Counted from the stretch's first letter, positions 1 through 6,508 are shown. The stretch is DNA of 13,457 nt from Thermoleophilia bacterium (GCA_014534295.1 JACVRU010000032.1:1-13457); one strand, 5' to 3'. Translations and numbers: made by a program. The notes: generated from the letters alone by a model not told the origin.

Positions 1-976
1 CGCCGGCGAGCTCCGCAGCGGCGGTGAAAGAGAGGCCGTTCCAGGCCATGGAGAGCCCGCCGGCGACGAGGAAGGCGGCGAGGGCGACCGCGACCGGAGC
101 GGCCGTGGCAGCGGCGGACGCGGCCATCGCGGCCACGAGTGCGAGCCCGATCCAGCGGAGCGGCCGCAGGCGCGTTCCGAGCACGTCCGACCAGCGACCG
201 CCGCCGATCCGGAAGGCGGCGCCGAGGACGTTGATCGCCGCCAGCACCGCGGCGGCCCGGGAGACCGAGAATCCGCGCTCGTCGTGAAGGTAGAGCACGA
301 GGAAGCCGAGCACCGCCACCTGCGCGACGAGGTAGAGGCCGCTCCCCCATCAGACGAGCCAGAGGCTGCGGTCGCGCAGCGTCCACGGGACTGCCTCGAC
401 GATCTGCTCGCGCACGCGCTCGCGAAGCAGCAGCACGCCGAGCACGGCGCCGAGCGCGGACATCCCGGCCAGCAGGAGGAACGCGGCGCGCAGCCCGCCC
501 GCGTCGACCGCGGCGGGAAGGGCGAGCGCGCCGACGATCCCGCCGACCGGCACGGCCGTCTGTCGGATGCCGAGCGCGAGCCCGCGCTCGTCCCGGTCGA
601 ACCAGTTCATGATCGCCCGCCCGCTCCCGGACTGGACGCTCGAGCCGGCGGCGCCGGAGGCTCCGAGCAGGAGCACGAGCGGGAGGAGGCTCGAGACGAA
701 CGCGGCGCCCGCGAGCGCGGCGGCGGCGACCGCCATGCCGGCGCCGAGCGTCCACCGCTCGCCGAGCCGGTCGACGGCGAAGCCCCACGGGAGCAGCGTC
801 AGGATCGTCCCGACCCAGCCGGCGCCGAGGACGATGCCGATCTGGCCGAGCGAGAGCCCGAGCTCGTCGCGGATCGCGGGCGCGATCACCGGCAGTCCCA
901 GCCCCACCGCGGCGAATGCCGTCTGCGCCGAGAACCCGGCGGCGAGGATCGCCCAGCGGTACGGCGACCTCGTCAC
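1..976 (-). pseudogene. MFS transporter, 5' part, interrupted by an in-frame TGA; runs off the left edge
   Basis: A major facilitator superfamily permease of the inner membrane. The first 208 residues give about six hydrophobic helices. A motif-A-like loop, GFAVDRLGERWTL, lies at residues 65-77, and ERGLALGIRQTAVPVGG at 130-146 is typical of MFS carriers. Codon 209 (350-352) is TGA, yet the same frame continues for 116 more codons to the window edge. That continuation reads WGSGLYLVAQVAVLGFLVLY and then RIGGGRWSDVLGTRLR, clearly the second half of the same transporter. The frame is unchanged, so this is one nonsense substitution, not an indel. It may be a real pseudogene or a base error in the assembly. 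The GTG start lies inside the palindromic element at 971-1000. It follows the aldehyde dehydrogenase by 37 nt on the same strand, so the two are probably co-transcribed. The substrate cannot be read. Confidence 0.85.
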
Positions 977-1000
977 ATTTCCGTGACGGGGGTCAGACCC
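971..1000. repeat. Double palindrome, possible REP-like interspersed element
   Basis: Two perfect inverted repeats lie almost back to back. The first has arms CGTCAC (971-976) and GTGACG (983-988) around ATTTCC. The second is GGGTC-A-GACCC (990-1000). The element fills most of the 37-nt gap between the aldehyde dehydrogenase stop and the transporter gene, and its left end supplies the transporter's GTG start (974-976). There is no T-run on either side, so it does not look like an intrinsic terminator. Only one copy is present in this window, so calling it a dispersed repeat is an inference from its form. Confidence 0.45.
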
Positions 1001-1013
1001 TTGTTAAGACGGC

Positions 1014-2486
1014 CTAGAGCTGCCAGGGATTGAACGGCTTCGGGCCGGTGGCCGTGAGGACGCTCTTCGTCTCGAGGTAGAGGTCGAGCGTCTCGATGCC
1101 GAGCTCGCGGCCGAAGCCGGACTGCTTGTACCCGCCGAAGGGGATCCCGGGGAAGGCCGAGTACGGCATGTTGATCCCGATCTGCCCGGCCTTGATCGCC
1201 CGCGCGAGCCGGTGGCCCCGCGCGGGGTCGCCCGTCCACACCGTCGCAAACAGCCCGTACCTGACGTCGTTGGCGATCCGGATCCCGTCCCGCTCGTCCT
1301 CGAACGGGATCACGGTGACGACCGGGCCGAAGATCTCCTCCTGCGCCACGACCATGCGGTTCTCGACCCTCGCGAGCACCGTCGGCAGGTAGAAGGCGCC
1401 CTTGCCGTCGCCGGGCTCGCCGCCGAGGACGATCTCTGCGCCCTCCTCGCGGCCCTGCACGACGTAGCCGTGCACCCGGTCGCGGTGCGCGGCGGAGATC
1501 AGCGAGCCGACCTGCGTCTCCGGATCGAGCGGGTCGCCGACCTTGAGCCTCCCGGCGGCCTCGGCGAACCGCTCCACGAACTGGTCGTAGACCGAGCGCT
1601 CGACGAGCACCCGCGACCGCGCCTCGCAGCTCTGGCCGGCGGAGTAGTAGATCGACCAGACGGAGCTCGGGATCGCGTCGTCGAGGTTCGCGTCGGCGAA
1701 GACGAGGTTCGGGCTCTTGCCGCCCAGCTCGAGGGTGAGGCGCTTGATCGGCTCCGAGCAGAGCCGCATGATCTCGCTGCCCGTCTTCGTGGAACCGGTG
1801 AACGCCACCTTGTCGACGCCGGGATGGCGGACGAGGTACGAACCCGTCGTCGGGCCGTCGCCGGCGACGACGTTGACCACGCCCGCCGGGAAGCCGACCT
1901 CGGCCGCGAGCTCCGCCATCCGCAGCGCGGTCAGCGGCGTCGCCGGGTCGGGCTTGAGCACGACCGTGCAGCCCGCCGCGAGCGCGGGCGCGAGCTTCCA
2001 GGTGGTCATCATCGCCGGATAGTTCCAGGGCACGATCTGGCCGCAGACGCCGACGGGCTCCTTCAGCGAGTAGAACAGGAGCGAGCCGCCGACCGGGTGC
2101 GACCGCCCGGCGATCGAGGCGATCGCGGAGGCGTAGTAGCGGAAGTACTCGACACCGTTCGCGAGCTCGGCCTTGACGGAGGTGATCGCCTTGCCCACGT
2201 TGCGCGACTCGAGCTCGGCGAGCTCCTTGCGGTTGGCGGCGATCGCGTCCGCGAGCGCGTGCAAGAGGCGGGAGCGCTCGTTCGCCGGCGTCTTCCCCCA
2301 CGGGCCAGCCAGCGCGGCCCGCGCCGCCGCGACGGCGCGGTCGACATCCTCCTCGCCCGCCATCGCGGCCCGGACGAGCGGCTCGCCCGTCGCGGGCTCG
2401 ACGAGCTCGCGGACCTCGCCCGAGGACGGCTCGACGAGCTCGCCGCCGATGAAGAGCCCGTACTCGCGCCCCGTCGTGACCGCCAT
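1014..2486 (-). CDS. NAD(P)-dependent aldehyde dehydrogenase (ALDH superfamily)
   Basis: A cytosolic enzyme of 490 residues, the usual ALDH length, oxidising an aldehyde to its acid with NAD(P)+. All key residues are visible: Asn155 in PWNYP, the cofactor lysine Lys178 in VVLKPD, the FTGSTKTG cofactor loop at 229-236, general base Glu253 in LELGGKSP, catalytic Cys287 in AGQSCEARS, and Glu384 in EEIFGP. The overall look is that of the betaine-aldehyde/phenylacetaldehyde dehydrogenase branch, but the substrate cannot be assigned. The ATG at 2486 is preferred because a -10-like TAGAGT lies exactly 7 nt upstream, implying a leaderless mRNA. The open frame reaches further upstream but has no family similarity there. 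The gene is divergent from the 84-residue protein. It is followed by the broken transporter 37 nt downstream, which suggests aldehyde catabolism linked to uptake or export. Confidence 0.95.
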   Translation of the reverse strand: MAVTTGREYGLFIGGELVEPSSGEVRELVEPATGEPLVRAAMAGEEDVDRAVAAARAALAGPWGKTPANERSRLLHALADAIAANRKELAELESRNVGKAITSVKAELANGVEYFRYYASAIASIAGRSHPVGGSLLFYSLKEPVGVCGQIVPWNYPAMMTTWKLAPALAAGCTVVLKPDPATPLTALRMAELAAEVGFPAGVVNVVAGDGPTTGSYLVRHPGVDKVAFTGSTKTGSEIMRLCSEPIKRLTLELGGKSPNLVFADANLDDAIPSSVWSIYYSAGQSCEARSRVLVERSVYDQFVERFAEAAGRLKVGDPLDPETQVGSLISAAHRDRVHGYVVQGREEGAEIVLGGEPGDGKGAFYLPTVLARVENRMVVAQEEIFGPVVTVIPFEDERDGIRIANDVRYGLFATVWTGDPARGHRLARAIKAGQIGINMPYSAFPGIPFGGYKQSGFGRELGIETLDLYLETKSVLTATGPKPFNPWQL

Positions 2487-2493
2487 CGGCCGC

Positions 2494-2499
2494 ACTCTA
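2494..2499 (-). promoter_or_regulatory. Putative -10 element (TAGAGT) for the aldehyde dehydrogenase
   Basis: On the minus strand TAGAGT is followed by seven bases and then the ATG at 2486. With transcription starting about 7 nt after a -10 hexamer, the mRNA would begin at the start codon. No convincing -35 is seen and there is no ribosome binding site. The same spacing recurs at several other starts in this window. Confidence 0.5.
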
Positions 2500-2561
2500 A
2501 CCAAGCGGTCGAGGATCCAGGATCCGAGGTTTTCGCCTCCGGCGAGGCGGTTATCCTTCTG

Positions 2562-2575
2562 TTTCGGATCCGAAA
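2562..2575. promoter_or_regulatory. 14-bp perfect palindrome TTTCGGATCCGAAA, candidate operator
   Basis: A perfect 14-bp inverted repeat sits in the 108-nt divergent gap between the aldehyde dehydrogenase and the small-protein gene, 19 nt before the latter's ATG. A possible -10, TATCCT, lies at 2552-2557, so the palindrome would cover the predicted transcription start. Its GGATCC core occurs twice more at 2513-2518 and 2520-2525, nearer the dehydrogenase promoter. An operator for a dimeric repressor is a reasonable reading; no cognate regulator is identified. Confidence 0.4.
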
Positions 2576-2594
2576 GCGAGCGAGGAGGCCAAGG

Positions 2595-2849
2595 ATGGGC
2601 GAGATGCTCCATGTCGAGGCGGCCCGGATACCCGACCGCGACCGGCTGCTCGGGCTGCTGAAGATCAACGGGATCGACGCGCGCGCGGTCGACGAGGTCG
2701 GGATCGAGGTGCCCTGCGACGGCGACGACGCAGGCCTGGCCTGCGAGGAGCTGCTCGGGGAGGTCGAGGCGGCCATCTTCGACCTCGGCGCCCCCTTCGT
2801 GCCGACGAAGCACGAGGGCGTGATCTACATCCGGCCGCCGATCGGCTAG
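2595..2849 (+). CDS. Small acidic protein of unknown function (84 aa)
   Basis: I do not recognise a family. The start is well supported: AGGAGG at 2583-2588 lies 6 nt before ATG 2595, one of the best Shine-Dalgarno sites in the window. The frame is open far upstream, but only as antisense of the dehydrogenase. The protein starts MGEMLHVEAARIPDRDRLLG and ends GVIYIRPPIG. It is acidic, with no signal peptide or membrane segment, and looks like a compact alpha/beta domain. It reads LLKINGIDARAVDEVGIEVP in the first half, so a small binding or ACT-like fold is conceivable but not shown. Its TAG overlaps the thiolase stop in a shared CTAG. The palindrome at 2562-2575 may control it. Confidence 0.75.
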   Translation: MGEMLHVEAARIPDRDRLLGLLKINGIDARAVDEVGIEVPCDGDDAGLACEELLGEVEAAIFDLGAPFVPTKHEGVIYIRPPIG

Positions 2850-4018
2850 AGGCGCTCGAACAGCGCGGCCTGCCCCTGGCCGACGCCGACGCACAGCGTC
2901 GCCAGGCCGTAGCGGCCGCCGCGGCGCCGCAGCTCGTGGAGCAGCGAGACGACGAGCCTCGCGCCGCTCATTCCCAGCGGGTGGCCGATCGCGATCGCGC
3001 CGCCGTTCACGTTCACGCGCTCCGGGTCCAGCCCGAGCTCGCGGATCACGACCAGCGACTGCGACGCGAACGCCTCGTTCAGCTCGACCAGGTCGAGGTC
3101 CTGGACGGAGATCCCGACGCGGCCGAGCAGCCTGCGGACGGCCGGCACGGGCCCGATCCCCATCACCCGGGGGTCGACCCCCGCGGCTGCGCTGCCAACG
3201 AACGCGCCCAGCGGCTGCGCTCCGAACGCCCGCGCCCGTTCCTCGCTTGCGATCACGAGCGCCGCCGCGCCGTCGTTGATCCCGCTCGAGTTGCCCGCCG
3301 TGACGGACCCGCTCTCCCGGAACGCCGGCCTGAGGGCGGCGAGCTTCTCGGCACTCGTGTCCGGCCGTGGATGCTCGTCGGAGTCGACCTCGCCCACGGC
3401 CACGAGCTCCTCGCCGAGCTTCCCGGCCGTCTGCGCCGCGGCCCAGCGCTGCTGCGACTGCAGGGCGAAGGCGTCCTGGTCCTCACGCGTCACGCCCCAC
3501 CGCTCCGCGACGTTCTCGCCGGTCTCGCCCATCGACTCGAGCGGGAACAGGGCCGCGAGTCGCGGGTTCGGGAACCGCCACCCGAGTGTCGTGTCGTACG
3601 CCGGCCGGTCGCCGCGGGGGAAGGCCGTGTCTGGCTTTGCCATGACGAACGGGGCCCGGCTCATCGACTCGACCCCGCCGGCGACGAACAGGTCTCCGTC
3701 CCCGGCCGCGATCGCGTGACAGGCGGACACGACCGCCGACAGCCCCGACGCGCAGAGCCGATTCACCGTCACGCCCGCGACCGACTCCGGCAGCCCCGCG
3801 AGCAGGGCCGCCATCCTGGCGACGTTGCGGTTGTCCTCGCCCGCCTGGTTCGCGCACCCGAGGAAGACGTCCTCGATCTCCGCCGGCTCGACGCCGGCAC
3901 GCTCGACGGCGGCGGCGATCGCGGTGGCCGCGAGGTCGTCGGGACGCACGCCAGAGAGCGCGCCGCCGTACCGGCCGACCGGCGTCCTGACGGCCGAGAT
4001 CACCACGGCGCGTGCCAC
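2846..4018 (-). CDS. Thiolase family protein (acetyl-CoA acetyltransferase / 3-oxoacyl-CoA thiolase)
   Basis: A 390-residue thiolase, the normal family length, cleaving or condensing 3-oxoacyl-CoA with CoA in fatty-acid, aromatic or polymer metabolism. The catalytic triad is complete: nucleophile Cys89 in NRLCASG, His346 in GHPLGMSGARLV, and Cys376 in LATLCVGVGQG. The N-terminus, VVISAVRTPVGRYGGALSG, is typical. The stretch YDTTLGWRFPNPRL at 141-154 recalls 3-oxoadipyl-CoA thiolases (PcaF/PaaJ type), but this alone does not fix the substrate. The GTG at 4018 was chosen because the protein then begins right at the conserved region and a -10-like TACGCT lies 7 nt upstream. A longer open frame exists but would run into the divergent lipoprotein gene. 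It is divergent from that lipoprotein by 23 nt and shares its stop with the 84-residue gene. Confidence 0.94.
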   Translation of the reverse strand: MARAVVISAVRTPVGRYGGALSGVRPDDLAATAIAAAVERAGVEPAEIEDVFLGCANQAGEDNRNVARMAALLAGLPESVAGVTVNRLCASGLSAVVSACHAIAAGDGDLFVAGGVESMSRAPFVMAKPDTAFPRGDRPAYDTTLGWRFPNPRLAALFPLESMGETGENVAERWGVTREDQDAFALQSQQRWAAAQTAGKLGEELVAVGEVDSDEHPRPDTSAEKLAALRPAFRESGSVTAGNSSGINDGAAALVIASEERARAFGAQPLGAFVGSAAAGVDPRVMGIGPVPAVRRLLGRVGISVQDLDLVELNEAFASQSLVVIRELGLDPERVNVNGGAIAIGHPLGMSGARLVVSLLHELRRRGGRYGLATLCVGVGQGQAALFERL

Positions 4019-4025
4019 GGCGGGG

Positions 4026-4035
4026 AGCGTATCCT
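4026..4035. promoter_or_regulatory. Symmetric divergent promoter core (shared TA)
   Basis: AGCGTATCCT reads TATCCT on the plus strand (4030-4035), 6 nt before the lipoprotein ATG 4042. It reads TACGCT on the minus strand (4031-4026), 7 nt before the thiolase GTG 4018. The two hexamers share the central TA. No -35 or ribosome binding site is evident for either gene, so both mRNAs are probably leaderless. The start-to-start gap is 23 nt. Confidence 0.55.
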
Positions 4036-4041
4036 CCGCCG

Positions 4042-4422
4042 ATGCGCCGCCTCGCCGCACTGGCCGCCTGCCTCGCGGTATCGGCCGGATGCGGCGGGTC
4101 CGACGAGCCGGAGCAGGCCGAGCAGGTCGGCGAGGCCGGCGGCCTGGACGTCTACGAGGTCGCCTCGCAGGGGTTCGCGATCACCTGGCCTGTCCGGTGA
4201 CGTCTACTCGGCGCGCGGAGCTGCTCGCCGGCTCCGCCGAACGACTCGACTACCGGTTGCGCATCACGAGCGGGGGCGCCCAGCAGGAGGTGACGACGCG
4301 CCAGCTTCTCGTCGCCGGGCAGGGCACCGGCTACGTGGTCACGTTCTCGACGCTGCCCCGGCACTCTGGGCGGTACGCGCCGGGCTGCGAGCGGATCGCC
4401 CCGCTCACCGACCCTCGACTAG
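4042..4422 (+). pseudogene. Exported lipoprotein, frameshifted
   Basis: The first frame encodes a lipoprotein signal peptide, MRRLAALAACLAVSAGC, with the likely lipidated Cys17 followed by GGSDEPEQAEQ. It then reads VYEVASQGFAITWP and stops at TGA 4198-4200 after 52 residues. A domain-like continuation appears in another plus frame from about 4200: AELLAGSAERLDYRLRITS, then TTRQLLVAGQGTGYVVTFST and HSGRYAPGCERIA. This looks like the rest of a small surface lipoprotein whose frame was lost, by about one missing base, between 4190 and 4215. That second frame does not stop sensibly. The first frame has a TAG at 4420-4422 after SPTLD, so a second indel near 4395-4410 is possible. Either this is a decaying gene or the assembly has indel errors. 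The 3' end overlaps the mqnD-like gene. Function unknown; the family is not named with confidence. Confidence 0.65.
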
Positions 4423-5163
4423 CGCCAGGAGCTCGTCCACGGCGCGCCGCCCCTCGTCGCCCAGGTCGAGCGTCAGCTCGTTGACGTAGAGCTCGACGTG
4501 CCGCCGGATCGTCTCCTCGTCGACGCCCCGCGAGTAGCCGGCGGCGAAGCGCAGCGCCTCCTCGCGGTGCGCGAGCGCCGACTCGATCGAGCTCCGCAGC
4601 GCCGCTGCGGCCGGCGCGCTGTCGACGTCGTGGCGCGCGGCGACGAGGCCGAGCGGCAGCGGCAGACCCGTCTCGGCGGTCCACCACTCGCCGACGTCCA
4701 CGCACTTCGCCAGGCCCTGCCGCTCGTAGATCAGCTGTCCCTCGTGCAGGACGAGCCCGGCCGCCGCCCGCCCGGAGGCGACCTCGTCGAGAATCTCGTC
4801 GAAGGGCACGACCCGGTGGAGGAAGTCGCCGCCGAGGTACTCGCGCAGGACGAGGAATCCGGTCGTGAGCCGGCCCGGCACCGCGATCTCCGTCCGCTGG
4901 AGCTGGCCTCGTGACAGCTGCTCCGCCGCCACGACGACCGGCCCGTAGCCGAGCCCCATGCTCGCGCCGCACGGAAGCAGCTCATAGCGGTCGCGAACGA
5001 GCGCGTAGGCATGCGCCGAGAGCGCCGTCACCTCGAGCCGGCCCTCCAGCGCCCACTCGTTCAGGGTCTGGATGTCGGAGACGACGTGCTCCCAGTCGGC
5101 CGGCAGCGCCCAGGCCATGAAGGCGTCGTCCGCATCCGCGCTGTAGCCGAAGCGGATCCGCAC
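4405..5163 (-). CDS. mqnD: MqnD-like protein (1,4-dihydroxy-6-naphthoate synthase family)
   Basis: 252 residues of the MqnA/MqnD family, which has a periplasmic-binding-protein fold but is cytosolic. MqnD converts cyclic dehypoxanthine futalosine to 1,4-dihydroxy-6-naphthoate in the futalosine route to menaquinone. Matching features in order are DIQTLNEWALEGRLEVT (30-46), SAHAYALVRDRYELLPCGAS (49-68), MGLGYGPVVV (69-78), AVPGRLTTGFLVLREYL (94-110), LHEGQLIYE (139-147) with His140 at the catalytic His position, and DVGEWWTAETGLPLPLG. The usual N-terminal SPCPND-type loop is replaced by YSADADDAFMAWAL (7-20), so this belongs to a divergent subgroup and the exact reaction is less certain. No other menaquinone gene is in the window. 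GTG 5163 is preceded by TAGTTT and seven bases, fitting a leaderless start. Its tail overlaps the broken lipoprotein. Confidence 0.82.
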   Translation of the reverse strand: MRIRFGYSADADDAFMAWALPADWEHVVSDIQTLNEWALEGRLEVTALSAHAYALVRDRYELLPCGASMGLGYGPVVVAAEQLSRGQLQRTEIAVPGRLTTGFLVLREYLGGDFLHRVVPFDEILDEVASGRAAAGLVLHEGQLIYERQGLAKCVDVGEWWTAETGLPLPLGLVAARHDVDSAPAAAALRSSIESALAHREEALRFAAGYSRGVDEETIRRHVELYVNELTLDLGDEGRRAVDELLALVEGR

Positions 5164-5170
5164 GAGACCG

Positions 5171-5180
5171 AAACTACACT
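5171..5180. promoter_or_regulatory. Symmetric divergent promoter core (shared TA)
   Basis: AAACTACACT reads TAGTTT on the minus strand (5176-5171), 7 nt before the mqnD-like GTG 5163. It reads TACACT on the plus strand (5175-5180), 6 nt before an ATG at 5187. The hexamers share TA. The plus promoter would serve the DtxR-type gene with a leader of about 68 nt beginning at 5187. Confidence 0.5.
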
Positions 5181-5186
5181 GGCTGC

Positions 5187-5254
5187 ATGCGCCGTAGACT
5201 CGGGGAGGCGCACGAGAGCGGAGGTGCCGGCTTCGCCGGCGGCGGAGCGGGTAA
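5187..5254 (+). promoter_or_regulatory. Structured 5' leader of the DtxR/MntR-type regulator
   Basis: If transcription starts 6-7 nt after TACACT (5175-5180), the regulator mRNA has a leader of about 68 nt. It can form a stem TGCGCC/GGCGCA (5188-5193 with 5207-5212) and a perfect hairpin GCCGGC-TTC-GCCGGC (5226-5240). The ribosome binding site GGAG is at 5244-5247, 7 nt before ATG 5255. No known riboswitch class is recognised. The leader opens with an AUG whose frame runs to TGA 5334-5336, overlapping the regulator start. Confidence 0.35.
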
Positions 5255-5683
5255 ATGGCTGAGCTCAGCGACGCGATCCAGCACTACCTGCGGGCGATCT
5301 ACAAGCTCGGAGCCGGCGGCGGGCGCGTGGCCGTGAGCTCGATCGCGCGCGAGCAGGGCGTCTCCGACGCGTCGGCGAGCGCCATGGTCAAGAAGCTCGA
5401 CGCGCTCGAACTCGTCGACCACGAGCCGTACCGGGGCGTCCTGCTGACCGACGCCGGCGAGCGCGTCGCGGTCGAGGTGATCCGCCACCACCGGCTGCTC
5501 GAGCTCTACCTGGCCGAGACGCTCGGCCTCGCCGTCGACGACGTGCACGACGAGGCCGACCGGCTCGAGCACGCGCTCTCGGAGGAGCTCGAGGCGCGGA
5601 TCGACCGCGCGCTCGGCTACCCGACGCACGACCCGCACGGGGACCCGATCCCCGACGCGGACCTGAACTGGCCGGCGGGGTAG
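5255..5683 (+). CDS. DtxR/MntR-family metal-dependent transcriptional regulator
   Basis: 142 residues: an N-terminal winged helix-turn-helix (about 5-70, with SSIAREQGVSDASASAMVKK as the helix-turn-helix) and a dimerisation/metal domain (about 75-135, ending YPTHDPHGDPIP). The C-terminal SH3-like domain of DtxR/IdeR is absent, as in MntR. Aligned by eye to IdeR, the ligands His79, Glu83, His98, Glu105 and His106 are kept, while Met10 is His10 and Cys102 is Asp102. A carboxylate in place of that cysteine is a feature of Mn-sensing MntR, so manganese is more likely than iron as co-repressor; this is an inference. GGAG lies 7 nt upstream of the ATG. The gene is divergent from mqnD and ends 3 nt before the DUF1996 stop. 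No metal transporter is adjacent, and no DtxR- or MntR-type operator box was seen. Confidence 0.92.
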   Translation: MAELSDAIQHYLRAIYKLGAGGGRVAVSSIAREQGVSDASASAMVKKLDALELVDHEPYRGVLLTDAGERVAVEVIRHHRLLELYLAETLGLAVDDVHDEADRLEHALSEELEARIDRALGYPTHDPHGDPIPDADLNWPAG

Positions 5684-5686
5684 CGC

Positions 5687-6508
5687 CTAGGAGTCCGGCG
5701 GACGGCTGCGGTTGAGCGCGGCGATCTGGCCGCCGAGGACCGTGTCGTCCCAGCCGTTCATGAAGTCGGCGTGCGCGGCGTACCGCCCGGCCGAGATCAG
5801 GGCGCTGCGCGGCACGGGCGGATACAGCACGATCAGCGTCACCGTCGGCACCGGCACGGGATGCGTGGCCGGGCAACGGCCTGCGCTCGAGTAGGCCATG
5901 TGGCGCTTGTGGTCGACGCTGTCCGCGGTCTTGCCGTTCCAGCAGTTCGGGAAGTCGACGCGGAGTACCAGCGTCTGGCGTGTCGCGCAGGCGGGGATCG
6001 TCGGAAAGGGCCTGTTCGTGCCGACGCCGCCGCAGCTCCAGGAGACATGCGTCGTCGGCTGTGGCCGCGTCGCCTCGGGGTTGCCCGCGATCATCTTCAG
6101 CCCCGACGGCGGCAGGTGGATCGGCTCGTAGGTGCGCTTCACGTAGTACGCGAGCGCGGCCAGCGGGCGGACGGGGTCGCGGCCGTCGAAGATCGTGGGC
6201 ACCCAGTACGACGACGCGTCGCCCTCGTCCGGGCAGCTGCTCGGACTGTTGCGGATCGTGGCCGGGGTCGAGTGCGCGTTCACCCCCCGCGCACCGATGA
6301 AGGTGTGGTTGTGCGACTTGCCCGGCTGCCCGGCGAACGCGATCGGGTCGTCGTTGTTGAAGTGGCTGAAGCCGCAGCCGATCACGTAGTAAGGCCCGCC
6401 TGGGAAGGCCGCCGCCGGCGCGGTCGCGGCCCCTTGGGCGGCCGACAGCGCGAGGCCCGCGCCGCCCACGGCGGCCGCCAGAGCCAGGAACCCGAGACGT
6501 CGCCTCAC
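5687..6508 (-). CDS. Secreted DUF1996 domain protein
   Basis: 273 residues with a Sec-type signal peptide (MRRRLGFLALAAAVGGAGLA, cleavage probably about 24-35) followed by one DUF1996 domain. Typical elements are IGCGFSHFNNDDPI (43-56), GQPGKSHNHTFIG (60-72), SSYWVPTIFDGRDPVRPL (99-116), DFPNCWNG (185-192), DHKRHMAYSSAG (199-210) and HADFMNGWDD (246-255). Conserved His, Cys and Trp residues suggest an extracellular fold with disulfides. The molecular function of DUF1996 is not known; homologues are exported proteins in bacteria and fungi. The GTG at 6508 was chosen because it gives a clean signal peptide and follows GGGAGG, although that spacing is only 3 nt. A GTG about 40 nt further upstream is an alternative. 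The gene follows the 115-residue gene by 49 nt on the same strand, so the two are possibly co-transcribed. Confidence 0.85.
   Translation of the reverse strand: MRRRLGFLALAAAVGGAGLALSAAQGAATAPAAAFPGGPYYVIGCGFSHFNNDDPIAFAGQPGKSHNHTFIGARGVNAHSTPATIRNSPSSCPDEGDASSYWVPTIFDGRDPVRPLAALAYYVKRTYEPIHLPPSGLKMIAGNPEATRPQPTTHVSWSCGGVGTNRPFPTIPACATRQTLVLRVDFPNCWNGKTADSVDHKRHMAYSSAGRCPATHPVPVPTVTLIVLYPPVPRSALISAGRYAAHADFMNGWDDTVLGGQIAALNRSRPPDS

Noticed and set aside
350..352. TGA in the transporter read as selenocysteine or as tryptophan.
   Set aside because: No selenocysteine-type stem was sought or seen convincingly, the family has no selenoproteins known to me, and several neighbouring genes use TGA as a normal stop.
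2534..2549. Hairpin CGCCTC-CGGC-GAGGCG as an intrinsic terminator.
   Set aside because: It lies between two divergent starts and lacks a following T-run on the plus strand; neither flanking gene ends here.
1212..2594. Long plus-strand open frame antisense to the aldehyde dehydrogenase, joined to the 84-aa gene.
   Set aside because: It is low-complexity Arg/Asp/Ala sequence typical of a GC-rich antisense shadow. Only the last 84 codons have a ribosome binding site and lie outside the dehydrogenase.
2936..4489. Plus-strand frame of about 517 codons opposite the thiolase.
   Set aside because: The thiolase has a complete catalytic triad on the minus strand; this frame has no domain features and an Arg-rich shadow composition.
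5226..5240. GCCGGC-TTC-GCCGGC as a DtxR or MntR operator.
   Set aside because: It is GC-only and unlike the AT-rich iron or manganese boxes; more likely an RNA hairpin or a by-product of base composition.
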